Shown: positions 27,305-36,604 of the stretch, piece by piece
Layout: each line of letters opens with the position of its first letter
Numbering within the stretch: the first letter of the stretch is position 1
Assembly: GCA_001799895.1 (NCBI GenBank)
Contig: MGUI01000017.1
Location: 1 to 64,000 of the forward strand
DNA: 64,000 bases
Direction: 5' to 3'
From: Elusimicrobia bacterium GWD2_63_28
GTDB taxonomy: Bacteria; Elusimicrobiota; Elusimicrobia; Elusimicrobiales; UBA9959
Made by a program: the position numbers and the translations under genes
Notes under the pieces: generated by a model
What the model was told of the DNA's origin: nothing
Databases searched by the model: none
The model's input: the letters and a program-made list of their open reading frames with translations, nothing else

Positions 27305-27987
27305 TGGCGAACAATACCGTTATCTCCGCCGGGAACCTGTCGAAGATCTACAAGCGCGGCTCTGAAGAGGTCCGCGCCGTGGACGGCGTCTCCTTCGAAG
27401 CCGCCGCCGGGGAACTCGTCTCCATCATCGGCCCTTCCGGGTCGGGCAAGACCACGCTGCTCAACATGATAGGCTGCCTGGACAACCCCACCTCCGGCTC
27501 TCTGTCCGTAGGCGGCCGGCAGGTCTTCGGCGGGCACAAGGAACTTTCAGAGAAAGAGCTGACCGCCGTCCGCCGCGAAATGTTCGGCTACGTCTTCCAG
27601 AAGTTCTACCTCATCCCGACGCTGACGGTAGAGGAGAATATCCTGCTGCCCGGCGCTTTTTATAAAGCGCCCGGCGCCAAGGCGGCCCGGGACGTGATGG
27701 GCCTGCTGGGCATCGAGAAGCGCTCTGGCCACCTGCCCGGCGAGCTTTCCGGCGGGGAGATGCAGCGCGTGGCCATAGCCCGCGCCCTGATAAACGGCCC
27801 GAAGGTGGTGCTGGCCGACGAGCCCACCGGCAGCCTGGACAGCCGCCGCACCGAAGAGATAAAGGGCATACTGCGGGACCTTACGCGGCAGGGCATTACG
27901 GTGGTGATGGTTACCCATAACCTGGACCTGGCCCGCTCCGCCGACAGGATACTGGAAATCCGAGACGGAAAAATACATACGCCATAA
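27304..27987 (+). CDS. ABC transporter ATP-binding protein, MacB/LolD type
   Basis: 227 residues with all ATPase motifs: Walker A GPSGSGKTT, Q-loop in VFQKFYLIPTLTV, signature LSGGEMQRVAIARAL, Walker B VVLADEPTGSLD and the switch His in MVTHNLD. ATG 27304 overlaps the permease stop (TAATG); the longer open frame upstream is a shadow of the permease. It pairs with the preceding permease and closes the Fur-box operon. Confidence 0.95.
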   Translation: MANNTVISAGNLSKIYKRGSEEVRAVDGVSFEAAAGELVSIIGPSGSGKTTLLNMIGCLDNPTSGSLSVGGRQVFGGHKELSEKELTAVRREMFGYVFQKFYLIPTLTVEENILLPGAFYKAPGAKAARDVMGLLGIEKRSGHLPGELSGGEMQRVAIARALINGPKVVLADEPTGSLDSRRTEEIKGILRDLTRQGITVVMVTHNLDLARSADRILEIRDGKIHTP

Positions 27988-27994
27988 GGGTATT

Positions 27995-28012
27995 TTTCTG
28001 CCCTAAGGGCCC
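27995..28012 (+). promoter_or_regulatory. shared upstream element before the candidate small RNA
   Basis: TTTCTGCCCTAAGGGCCC directly abuts the -35 of the small-RNA promoter. It matches the elements upstream of three secreted-protein genes in the same relative orientation. Confidence 0.35.
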
Positions 28013-28041
28013 TTGATAAATTGGCATTCAGGAGCTAGGAT
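28013..28041 (+). promoter_or_regulatory. promoter of candidate small RNA
   Basis: TTGATA, a 17-nt spacer, then TAGGAT. It lies 25 bases beyond the ABC ATPase stop in a non-coding gap and points to a terminator 70 bases downstream. Confidence 0.6.
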
Positions 28042-28047
28042 ATAAGC

Positions 28048-28136
28048 AGGGGAAGGGACCTCTCCCCGCTTGTGGGAAGTAAAAGTACAGTTGAGGTCCA
28101 TGCAGAGGGCGGACCATGCGGTCCGCCCCGCTTTTT
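28048..28136 (+). ncRNA. candidate structured small RNA with intrinsic terminator
   Basis: About 88 nt between a promoter and a terminator. The 5' hairpin GGGGA/TCCCC (28049-28067) has a loop containing GGACCT (28056-28061). That loop is complementary to AGGTCC at 28094-28099, so an H-type pseudoknot can form. The 3' stem GGGCGGACC-ATGC-GGTCCGCCC (28107-28128) followed by CTTTTTG is a good terminator. The next gene is on the opposite strand, so this is not a leader. Alternatively it is the 3' UTR of the ABC operon. Confidence 0.55.
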
Positions 28137-28145
28137 GCCTTGCCG

Positions 28146-29492
<1,347 letters not shown>

Positions 29493-29589
29493 GCCTTCCT
29501 CTCGCCGCAAATTTCACAAAGTCTACCAATTTTCAAGGCGGGTTTTTGATAGAATATTTACATCAATTTGCGGGGTTAAGGGGAGGTTT

Positions 29590-29970
29590 ATGGCCACTTT
29601 TATCGAAAAACCAATGCTGGTGCCGGCTTCGGGCAACAAGCCCAAGGTCATAGAGGAATATATCGGGCGGGCGAACTCCAAGACCACCACCATCAGCGTG
29701 GCGCGCATGGTGAGCCCCGGCGGCTGGGAAGAGCCGCCGCAGAACCCCCTCTTTACCGAGTACACGCTGGTGCTCAAGGGCCTGCTGCGCGTGCAGACCC
29801 AGACGGAAACTTTCGACGTAAAGGCCAACCAGGCCCTCATCATGGAGCCCGGCGAGCGCGTGAGCTATTCCACGCCGACCCCCGAAGGCGCCGAATACAT
29901 CGCCATCTGCCTGCCGGCCTTCTCCTTCGAGACCGTGCGCCGCGTCGGAGAGACCAAGAAGCCGTATTGA
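29590..29970 (+). CDS. small cupin-domain protein
   Basis: 126 residues forming a single cupin barrel. It includes EEPPQNPLFTEYTLVLKGLLRV in place of the usual His-rich motif 1 and a PGERVSYSTPTPEGAEYIAIC motif 2. The metal-binding His residues of motif 1 are not evident, so a metal enzyme is doubtful. It may bind a small molecule. Strong SD (GGGGAGG). Followed directly by a terminator, so monocistronic. Confidence 0.8.
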   Translation: MATFIEKPMLVPASGNKPKVIEEYIGRANSKTTTISVARMVSPGGWEEPPQNPLFTEYTLVLKGLLRVQTQTETFDVKANQALIMEPGERVSYSTPTPEGAEYIAICLPAFSFETVRRVGETKKPY

Positions 29971-29988
29971 GCGTGCGGGCTGAAAGGA

Positions 29989-30012
29989 AAAGGCCGCCCG
30001 GAGGCGGCCTTT
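29989..30012. terminator. bidirectional terminator, cupin / flavin reductase
   Basis: AAAGGCCGCC-CGGA-GGCGGCCTTT followed by CTCTTT on the plus strand and an A-rich flank giving TTTCCTTT on the minus strand. It sits between two convergent genes. Confidence 0.9.
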
Positions 30013-30031
30013 CTCTTTGCCCGCTGCCGCG

Positions 30032-30565
30032 CTAGGCCATCCTGGAGGCGATTTTAATCGTCCTGCCGGCCAGCATGAAATCCTGGCCGCCGCGGTGGTG
30101 GAAGGTCTTAGGACTTTTCCCGGAGGCGTCCACCCAGGCCCTCACCACCTTGAAGATGAAGAGGTTGTATTTTCCCGCCAGGCGCGCGTCGTGCAGTATG
30201 CACTCCAGGCTGGCGTAGCATTCCTTTATCAGCGGCGCCTTTACCGCCGAGCCCTGCTCGGGGGTTAGGCCGAACCTGGCGAATTTATCGGTCTTCGCGC
30301 CTGAAACATTCCCGCAGGCGACCGCTTTTTTCGCGAGCTCCAGCGTCGGGATATTTATCACGCATTCCTTCGAGGCTTTTACCATGCTGAAGGTGTGGTT
30401 CCTGTCGCTGATGACGCAGCCCACCAGCGGCGGGTTGAAGTCTATCATCGTATGCCAGGACATGGTCATGATATTGTTGCGGCCCTTATGCGCCGTGCTG
30501 ACCATGACCACGGGCCCGGACTCGAGCAGGCTGTAAACCTTGTTCAGCGGGTAAGTCTTTTTCAT
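30032..30565 (-). CDS. flavin reductase-like FMN-binding split-barrel protein
   Basis: 177 residues. PVVMVSTAHKGRNNIMTMSWHTMIDFNPPLVGCVIS and the later ECVINIPT and ISDRNHTF segments match the flavin reductase-like domain (KGxxNxMTxSW). It likely binds FMN and uses NAD(P)H; partner unknown. ATG 30565 starts the conserved sequence, 8 bases after the ABC permease stop, so it is the last gene of that operon. Confidence 0.88.
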   Translation of the reverse strand: MKKTYPLNKVYSLLESGPVVMVSTAHKGRNNIMTMSWHTMIDFNPPLVGCVISDRNHTFSMVKASKECVINIPTLELAKKAVACGNVSGAKTDKFARFGLTPEQGSAVKAPLIKECYASLECILHDARLAGKYNLFIFKVVRAWVDASGKSPKTFHHRGGQDFMLAGRTIKIASRMA

Positions 30566-30573
30566 GTTCCCCC

Positions 30574-31866
30574 CTATTTCATGCCGGGCCATTTCAGGCG
30601 CAAAGTCAGCAGGGCGTCGCCGGAGAAAAGCCTGGCCGCCAGCGTGACGAAGGCCGCGAAGACCGCGGCCTGGTAGGCTATGCCCCACCAGACCTGCGAG
30701 ATATTTCCCATCATAACGTTCTGCGGCGCCATGAAGGCGTGGGTGAACGGGATGGCGTAAAGCAGGAACTTCAGCCCGGCGTGCGCGGTGCTCATGTCTA
30801 TAAAGATGGGCAGCAGGTAGGCCAGCATCAGCGGCATCATCAGCGGCGTCATCATGGTCTGTATGCTTTTGACGTCCTCGGAAAGAATGCCGAGGATGAA
30901 GGCGATCGACAGGGCGCAGAGGATGCAGAACAGCACCGACAGCCCTATCAGGAAGTAGCCTGAGGAGGTCATCGTGAGGCCCAGCGCGGCCAGGGCCGGG
31001 CCGGCGGCGGCTACGGCCACCGACGGGTCGGCGCCCAGGCCGGTAACGCCGGCCATGAAGGAGCGCATGCCCAGCATGTAGGCGCCCGAGAGCGCCGTGG
31101 CTATCAGGCAGGAGGCGGCCAGCTTGCTCATCACCAGCAGCCGCCGGTCCAGCGGCGAACTGAGCAGCGTCTCCAGGGTCTTGTTCTCCTTCTCGCTGGC
31201 CACGGCGGTCATGATCATCTGCGCCGAAAGTATGACGATGAAGAAGACGGCCACCGGGAAGAAAAAGGACTGCGACTGGATGAAGCCTATCACCTGCGAC
31301 AGCGACACCTGCGCGGTGCGCCCGTCGATAACGGCGAACTCCTTGGCGGGGGCCGGGTCGCGCAGGAAGGCCGGCGCCAGGGAGGGCAGGCCCCGCCCGA
31401 GCAGGTAGGCGCTGATCTCCGCCGTGGCCGCCTGCTCGGTGCGCCTGATGCGGGAGGCGGCGATGGCCGGGCCCAGGCCCGAGGCCTGCTTGCGGAAGCG
31501 GGAATAATACTCTATGCTGGAAGCGCGCCCGGCCGTTACTTCCGCCTCCAGCCCGGCGGGGATGACCATGAAGGAGTTTTCCCCCGCGTTCTCCGGCGCG
31601 GCCAGGGCCGCCGCTATAGTCGCTTCGCCCGCCGGCTTGAGCGTAGTCTTGCCCGCCGTCACGGCGGCGATGACGCGCTTTGAGAGCTCAGAGCGGTCCA
31701 GGTCCAGCAGCACTATCGTGTTGCGCGCCGCGGACGACTTGTTATGGCTGCCGACGGATTTTCCGATGACGTGGAAGACCAGCAGGGTCACGGCTATAGT
31801 GAAGAGCAGCTGGCGGGTCACCAGCTCCTTCATCTCTTTTTTCAGCAGTATGAAAAAGATGTTCAT
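30574..31866 (-). CDS. ABC-2 type exporter permease, NatB-like
   Basis: 430 residues. An N-terminal helix, a large extracytoplasmic domain (residues about 40-190), then six C-terminal helices. The hallmark EKENKTLETLLSSPLDRRLLVMSKL precedes helix 3, as in NatB/YhaP. This family extrudes Na+ or organic compounds. It overlaps the ATPase gene by 4 bases. Confidence 0.92.
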   Translation of the reverse strand: MNIFFILLKKEMKELVTRQLLFTIAVTLLVFHVIGKSVGSHNKSSAARNTIVLLDLDRSELSKRVIAAVTAGKTTLKPAGEATIAAALAAPENAGENSFMVIPAGLEAEVTAGRASSIEYYSRFRKQASGLGPAIAASRIRRTEQAATAEISAYLLGRGLPSLAPAFLRDPAPAKEFAVIDGRTAQVSLSQVIGFIQSQSFFFPVAVFFIVILSAQMIMTAVASEKENKTLETLLSSPLDRRLLVMSKLAASCLIATALSGAYMLGMRSFMAGVTGLGADPSVAVAAAGPALAALGLTMTSSGYFLIGLSVLFCILCALSIAFILGILSEDVKSIQTMMTPLMMPLMLAYLLPIFIDMSTAHAGLKFLLYAIPFTHAFMAPQNVMMGNISQVWWGIAYQAAVFAAFVTLAARLFSGDALLTLRLKWPGMK

Positions 31867-32585
31867 TGGGTCAGCTTTATGAAAACTTCTTCCAGGTCGG
31901 CGGTGGCGAATTTCGCCTTCAGCGCGGCCGGGGTGTCGCAGGCCAGCAGCTTGCCCTTGTTTATCACGGCAATGCGCCCGGAGAGGAACTCTATCTCCGC
32001 CATGTTGTGGCTGGAGATCAGGAAGGTCATGCCGCCGGCGGCCAGCTGCTTTATGGTCTTGCGTATCTCGTAGGCGTTAACTATGTCCAGCCCGCTGGTC
32101 GGCTCGTCGAGGATGGCCAGCCGCGGCTTTATCATCACGGCCCGGGCCAGCAGCAGCTTGCGCGCCATGCCTTTGCTGTAGGTCTTGATCTTTTCGCCCA
32201 GCCTTGCGCCGAGGCCCGAGAGGCGCTCGCCTTCGGCTACGGCCGCCGCTGCCCTGGCCCGGTCTTTGAGGAAAACCATGGCCATGAAATCCAGGTATTC
32301 GCGCCCGGTGAGGTTCTTGTAGGCGCCGGCCTCCTCGGGCAGGTAGCTGATCATCTCCCGCACGGCGTGCGCGTCGCGGGTGGTGTCGCGCCCGAAAACG
32401 GAAATGGAGCCGGCGGTAGGCGTCAGTATGGTGGCCGTCATCTTGAGCGTGGTGGACTTGCCTACCCCGTTAGGGCCCACCAGGGCGAAGATCTCCCCCT
32501 CGCCGACGGAGAAACTGAGGCCCGCCACGGCCTCGAAATCCTTATACTTCTTCACCAGGTCTTTTATTTCCAGCGCTATAGCCAT
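31863..32585 (-). CDS. ABC transporter ATP-binding protein, NatA-like
   Basis: 240 residues with Walker A GPNGVGKSTT, a variant signature YSKGMARKLLLARA in place of LSGGQ, Walker B LAILDEPTSGLD and switch region ISSHNMAE. The variant signature is common in NatA/CcmA-type exporters. It is coupled to the permease by ATGA and follows the membrane protein at 32606 by 20 bases. Confidence 0.94.
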   Translation of the reverse strand: MAIALEIKDLVKKYKDFEAVAGLSFSVGEGEIFALVGPNGVGKSTTLKMTATILTPTAGSISVFGRDTTRDAHAVREMISYLPEEAGAYKNLTGREYLDFMAMVFLKDRARAAAAVAEGERLSGLGARLGEKIKTYSKGMARKLLLARAVMIKPRLAILDEPTSGLDIVNAYEIRKTIKQLAAGGMTFLISSHNMAEIEFLSGRIAVINKGKLLACDTPAALKAKFATADLEEVFIKLTQ

Positions 32586-32605
32586 GTTATGTCTTAGCTT
32601 TTCCT

Positions 32606-33499
32606 TTATGACTTTAGCGCGGCGGCGCCGGCGAGGCCCTTGACGTAGGTAAGCCCGTACGGCCAGGCGGCGGCCAGCAGGGAGGCGGCTATCGGCGTGA
32701 ACAGCGTGGAGATGGTCTTGTTCCAGAAAGGATAGTTCTCGTCGGCCAGCCGCAGCATGCCGGCGGAGACCACCAGGAAGACCACGGGCGACAGCCAGAG
32801 CTCACGCGGCAGCACGGCCAGCAGGCTCTGTTTCGTAAGCAGGGCCGACAGCACCAGGGAAGCGGACAGCGCCCAGATGAGGAAAGTGGCCAGCGCGAAG
32901 AGCAGGCCGGTCAGCATCATGCTGAGCGTGTAGCGCTTGCAGAGGAAGAGAAGGAAGGAGAACGCCACGGCCCCGGCGGGTATCAGCCAGAGCACATAGG
33001 CCATGGCGGCCTGGTTGGAGTGATAGAACCGCAGTATGTCCCCCCGGAAATCAGCGAAGTTCTGGAACTTCGGCCCCTCGTGGTTTTTCAGCCGCTTCAT
33101 CACCTTGCCGGCCGCCCCGGGCAGGGCGGGCAGGCCCGCGGAGGAACCGGCGGCCCCGCCCGACGGCGCCAGGCCTATCTGCCGCGTCAGCGCGTTGGAT
33201 TTGAATTTCAGCTGCGGGGCGGCGTCCTGCATCAGCCCGCGCTCTTCGTCGGAAAGGCCGGCCGCCGCGCTTACGGGCGCCCCGCCCCCGGCGAGCCGCT
33301 TCAGGTCCGCCACGGTGCCGGACAGGTCGGCCATTTCGCGGCGCAGCTCGGCGGAACTTTCATCCTTTCCGCCGGGAATGATGGAATCCGGCACTTTGCC
33401 CCCGGCCAGGCCGGGCAGGCCGCCCAGCATATTGGGCAGGCCGGAGGCCCCCAGGGACAACCCGGCCAGCAGTACCAGTTTAAGCAGGCTTTTTGCCAT
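32606..33499 (-). CDS. hypothetical membrane protein with periplasmic N-terminal domain
   Basis: 297 residues. A signal-like first helix is followed by a Gly/Pro/Ala-rich segment and a short coiled segment (ELRREMADLSGTVADLKRLA). About four to five C-terminal membrane helices start near YVLWLIPAGAVAFSFLLFL. No family is recognised. It overlaps the upstream P-II-like gene by 20 bases and precedes a NatAB-type exporter, so it could be an accessory of that transporter. Confidence 0.7.
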   Translation of the reverse strand: MAKSLLKLVLLAGLSLGASGLPNMLGGLPGLAGGKVPDSIIPGGKDESSAELRREMADLSGTVADLKRLAGGGAPVSAAAGLSDEERGLMQDAAPQLKFKSNALTRQIGLAPSGGAAGSSAGLPALPGAAGKVMKRLKNHEGPKFQNFADFRGDILRFYHSNQAAMAYVLWLIPAGAVAFSFLLFLCKRYTLSMMLTGLLFALATFLIWALSASLVLSALLTKQSLLAVLPRELWLSPVVFLVVSAGMLRLADENYPFWNKTISTLFTPIAASLLAAAWPYGLTYVKGLAGAAALKS

Positions 33500-33818
33500 C
33501 GCCGCCCTCGTAATAGCCGTAAACCCGGCCTATCGTCTGCACGTAGGCGAAGCCCTTGCCCGGCTTGTCGAGCTCCAGGTCCTTGGCCACGCCGTCGAGT
33601 ATCTTGTCCACTTTCTCGGCGGTGGTGGCTATGAGTATGATGTGTTTTTCGGCCTCTATGAACATGCCGAAAAGGCTGAGCTTCTGCCGCACGCCGGTGC
33701 CGCGGCCGTAGAAACTGGTGACCCCCGGCGCGCCGTGCTTGAGCGCAGAGTCGATGGCCTTCTGGCCGTCCTTGCGCTGCACAACTACGGTGATAAGTTC
33801 CATGCTGTGTATGCCCAT
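33480..33818 (-). CDS. P-II-like signalling protein
   Basis: 112 residues with the GlnB-like ferredoxin fold order: ELITVVVQRKDGQKAIDSALKHGAPGVTSFYGRGTG, then IEAEKHIILIATTAEKVDKIL, then KPGKGFAYVQTIGRVYG. The T-loop uridylylation Tyr of true GlnB/GlnK is not conserved, so regulation by UTase is unlikely. No amtB or glutamine synthetase is nearby. SD GGAGGA precedes ATG 33818. It heads the membrane protein/ABC exporter operon. Confidence 0.8.
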   Translation of the reverse strand: MGIHSMELITVVVQRKDGQKAIDSALKHGAPGVTSFYGRGTGVRQKLSLFGMFIEAEKHIILIATTAEKVDKILDGVAKDLELDKPGKGFAYVQTIGRVYGYYEGGDGKKPA

Positions 33819-33925
33819 GAATCCTCCGCGCTGTACCGTTAAATATTATAAGCCCCGCTGCAAATAAGTATATCAAAAGAGGCGGCTTGGCGGCGCCGCC
33901 GGGGCACGCAGCCGCGGACCGTGTT

Positions 33926-35359
33926 TCAGGGAGCCGCGGTCTGCGGCGCGGGAGGGACGGAGAGCCCCAGCCCGGGCAGGGCCGGGTCGAGGACCGGCTT
34001 GGCGGGGCAGGGCTTCTGCAGGGCCCGGACTATGGCGCGGTTTTTCAGGAGCCGGGGCTTTATGGCTCCCAGCGCTTTGGCCGCCGCGGCGCGCTGGCGG
34101 CAGTCGGCTGACTTGAAAACTTCCCAGAGCTCCGGCTCGGCGGCGGCTGCCGCGGGCCCCAGCGCGCCCAGCGCTTCGGCGGCGGCTACCCTGACCTGGG
34201 GGTCTTTGTCCCCCAGGGCTATGGCGATGACCGCGGGCGCGTTCCTGGGCAGCGCCTTGGGCGTCCTGAAAGCGTAATTCCCCAGGGCGGCCGCCGCCGC
34301 CCTGCGCACCGCGGCTTCCCCGTCGGCCAGGGCCAGCAGCAGCGGCCTGACGGCCTGGGCCGGAGGCTGTTTCAGGCCGGCCAGCGAGGCCGCCGCGGCT
34401 TCGCGCGACAGGGGGTCCCTGGCTTTCAGCGCGTCGGCCAGCCAGCTTCCGTCAGCTCTGCCGGTCTTGAGCAGGGCCCGGCGCGCCCACTCGGCTGCCT
34501 CGCCGCCGGCGGCGGCTTTAGAAAGGGCCGGGATAAAATTTTCGGGCAGGGCCGCCAGCACTTCCGGCGTATAAGCCGCGAGGGCCATGGCGCTATGCAG
34601 GCGGATCGCCGCATCCTGGTCTTCGAGCGCGCCGGCTAGGGCCTCCAGCGCCTCGGCGGGCGGGCGGAGCATGGCGCCCAGTACCAGCGACGCCCCGGCC
34701 CGGGAGCGCGGGTTCGGGGATCTTAAAGCGTCGGCCAGCCAGAGCCCGGCGGGGCGTCCTATGCCAGAAAGCGCCGCGGCGGCCGCGGCCTGCACTTCGG
34801 CGTCGGAGCTGGCGGCGGCCCGGGCCAGGACCGGTACGGCTTTTTCAGCGGCCGGCCCCATCTCCTCCAGGACCTGCGACGACCTCAGGGCCAGCTGCTT
34901 GTCCCCCCGTTCGAAATTCTTAGCCAGGGCTTTCGCGCCCGGCTCTCCCTGCGCGGCAAGGATGCGGCCCAGCTGCGCCCGCAGTTCGGGGCTTTCGGCT
35001 GAGAGCGCGGCCGCCAGGGCCGGCGCGGCCTCCGTCAGTTTGGAGAGGGCGCGCCCAGCGGGCGCTGACACTGACTGGTCCGCGCCGCCCAGGGCCGCTA
35101 TCAGTTCGGGAACGGCGTCCGCCGCGGCCGGGCCCAGGTCTTCCAGGGCGGCGGCGGCGTAAGCCCGGTCCCCGCTGTCAGAGTCGGCCAGCACGCGCTT
35201 CAGTGCGCGGACGATATCCTTCTTTTCCCGCGGGCCAGCGGCCGCCGCGGCTTCGGCGGCCTCGGCGCGCGCGCGCGGGTCGTCTGAGAGCAGGCGCCCG
35301 GTAGCGGCAGAGCAGCCTGCCAGGGCGGCGCAGGCGGCGAGGAACAGCAGTTTTTTCAT
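33926..35359 (-). CDS. HEAT-repeat lipoprotein
   Basis: 477 residues. The signal peptide ends in a lipobox (ALAGC, Cys about residue 16). The rest is some 11-12 HEAT/PBS-type repeats of 30-40 residues (for example DPQVRVAAAEALGALGPAAAAA). Such solenoids are protein-binding scaffolds; the partner is unknown. It ends in a Pro-rich tail. A TATCCT hexamer lies 8 bases before the SD-less ATG. Confidence 0.85.
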   Translation of the reverse strand: MKKLLFLAACAALAGCSAATGRLLSDDPRARAEAAEAAAAAGPREKKDIVRALKRVLADSDSGDRAYAAAALEDLGPAAADAVPELIAALGGADQSVSAPAGRALSKLTEAAPALAAALSAESPELRAQLGRILAAQGEPGAKALAKNFERGDKQLALRSSQVLEEMGPAAEKAVPVLARAAASSDAEVQAAAAAALSGIGRPAGLWLADALRSPNPRSRAGASLVLGAMLRPPAEALEALAGALEDQDAAIRLHSAMALAAYTPEVLAALPENFIPALSKAAAGGEAAEWARRALLKTGRADGSWLADALKARDPLSREAAAASLAGLKQPPAQAVRPLLLALADGEAAVRRAAAAALGNYAFRTPKALPRNAPAVIAIALGDKDPQVRVAAAEALGALGPAAAAAEPELWEVFKSADCRQRAAAAKALGAIKPRLLKNRAIVRALQKPCPAKPVLDPALPGLGLSVPPAPQTAAP

Positions 35360-35398
35360 CGGTTAAAAGGATACAACTTTAAGGGCGGGCAAAAAAAG

Positions 35399-35426
35399 CG
35401 CGCCCGGGGAAGCCGCCCCGGGCGCG
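35399..35426 (-). terminator. terminator of the trypsin-like protease gene
   Basis: CGCGCCCGGGG pairs with CCCCGGGCGCG around a 6-nt loop. On the minus strand it is followed by CTTTTTTTG. It stops transcription from the protease into the HEAT-repeat gene. Confidence 0.92.
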
Positions 35427-35454
35427 TGTTTTCTTAAGCCCAATCCGTCGGGCG

Positions 35455-36471
35455 CTAGTCGAAGGCTACTTCCCCTGACAGCTCAAGGGGGCGTGCCGTG
35501 CCCAGATCTATGGCGGGAGCCTCTACCTGCATTATCTCTATTTCCGCCGATTTTTCGCCGGCCAGCTTCGGGATGAAGGAGGCCAGTTCCGAGATCTTTG
35601 TGACGTCCTCGCCGCGGCCGCCGGTCTGCTCGTAGGTGGCCATCGTCGTGCAGCCGGCGGGGCTGTCGATGAAGTCCTCGTCGCCGCGCACCAGGATGCC
35701 CTCTATCTTTTTGGTCCTCGTGTTGAAGACCGGGGAGCCGGAGTTGCCGCCGAAGGTGTCGAGGTCGGCGGTGAAGTAGCCGACCTTGGAGAAGTCGCGC
35801 ACCCTGGCGTCGTCGGCCAGCTTGAGCGGCAGACCCACGGGGTGGCCTACCACGAAGATGCCGTCGCCGTTCTTAAGCTTGGTCCCGCGGTTGACGGCCA
35901 GGGGCTTGCGGCCGGCCACCTTGCGGTCGAGCTGCACCAGCGCGTAGTCGGCGCCCAGGTTCTGGCCGGTGGGATTGGCCGAGTTGGGCTCGCCGGCCAG
36001 GAAGCGCTTCACCACCTTGGCGCAGCCGTAAACGTTGCCGGAGGGCAGGGCGGTCGTGGCCTCCGCGCCTTCCCCGCCTACGTTATAGCCGAAGACGAAT
36101 TTGGTGTCCTTGCACTGCGCGTCGGTCTTGATGCAGTGGCCGGCGGTCATGATCAGGTCGGGCCCTACCAGGGCGCCGGAGCAGAAGGCCCCTATGGGCT
36201 GCTCGCGGAACTTTTCACCGGGGCAGAGGTTCAGGCGGTCGCCGAAATTGATCGTCTTGAGTTTTACGCCGCCGGGATTGAGGGCCTCCACAGAGGCTGA
36301 TTTCCAGAGCGAAACGGTGGAGTCGGCCAGGGCTTTCTGCGCCGCGTCCAGCTGGAAGTATTCTTTGCGGTTGTCGCCGCCGTAGATGCTCTTGCTCTCG
36401 GCGAAGGAGAGAACGGGCAGTATGGAGAGTATCGCCGCGGCCGCCAGGGTGTTTTTTACGATGTTTTTCAT
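35455..36471 (-). CDS. secreted trypsin-like serine protease
   Basis: 338 residues: a signal peptide (IVKNTLAAAAILSILPVLSFAE), then a chymotrypsin-fold protease with His in MTAGHCI, Asp in GADYALVQLD and Ser in FGGNSGSPVFN. The triad is complete and the fold resembles V8/glutamyl endopeptidase-type enzymes. There is no PDZ domain, so it is not DegP. ATG 36471 follows TTGGAGGAG; the start at 36492 lies upstream of that SD. It has its own promoter and terminator. Confidence 0.93.
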   Translation of the reverse strand: MKNIVKNTLAAAAILSILPVLSFAESKSIYGGDNRKEYFQLDAAQKALADSTVSLWKSASVEALNPGGVKLKTINFGDRLNLCPGEKFREQPIGAFCSGALVGPDLIMTAGHCIKTDAQCKDTKFVFGYNVGGEGAEATTALPSGNVYGCAKVVKRFLAGEPNSANPTGQNLGADYALVQLDRKVAGRKPLAVNRGTKLKNGDGIFVVGHPVGLPLKLADDARVRDFSKVGYFTADLDTFGGNSGSPVFNTRTKKIEGILVRGDEDFIDSPAGCTTMATYEQTGGRGEDVTKISELASFIPKLAGEKSAEIEIMQVEAPAIDLGTARPLELSGEVAFD

Positions 36472-36505
36472 AACTCCTCCAAAACGCTGCATTTGCTTGC
36501 GCTAT

Positions 36506-36534
36506 GTTATACAGCGGGAGTTGACGAAAGTCAA
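36506..36534 (-). promoter_or_regulatory. promoter of the trypsin-like protease gene
   Basis: On the minus strand TTGACT, a 17-nt spacer, then TATAAC. It lies about 35 bases upstream of the protease ATG. Confidence 0.8.
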
Positions 36535-36567
36535 TAGCCAGTAGGCCTATTTTGCAGGGGGCCGGTG

Positions 36568-36601
36568 GACCTATGCGTATATAGGTCTTAAGGGCAAAGC
36601 C
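36568..36601 (-). promoter_or_regulatory. shared upstream element plus dyad GACCTAT-n6-ATAGGTC
   Basis: In the direction of the protease gene the element reads GGCTTTGCCCTTAAGACC (36584-36601) and runs into the perfect 7-bp dyad GACCTAT/ATAGGTC (36568-36587). This looks like a dimeric regulator site about 35 bases upstream of the -35. Confidence 0.45.
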
Positions 36602-36604
36602 GGC

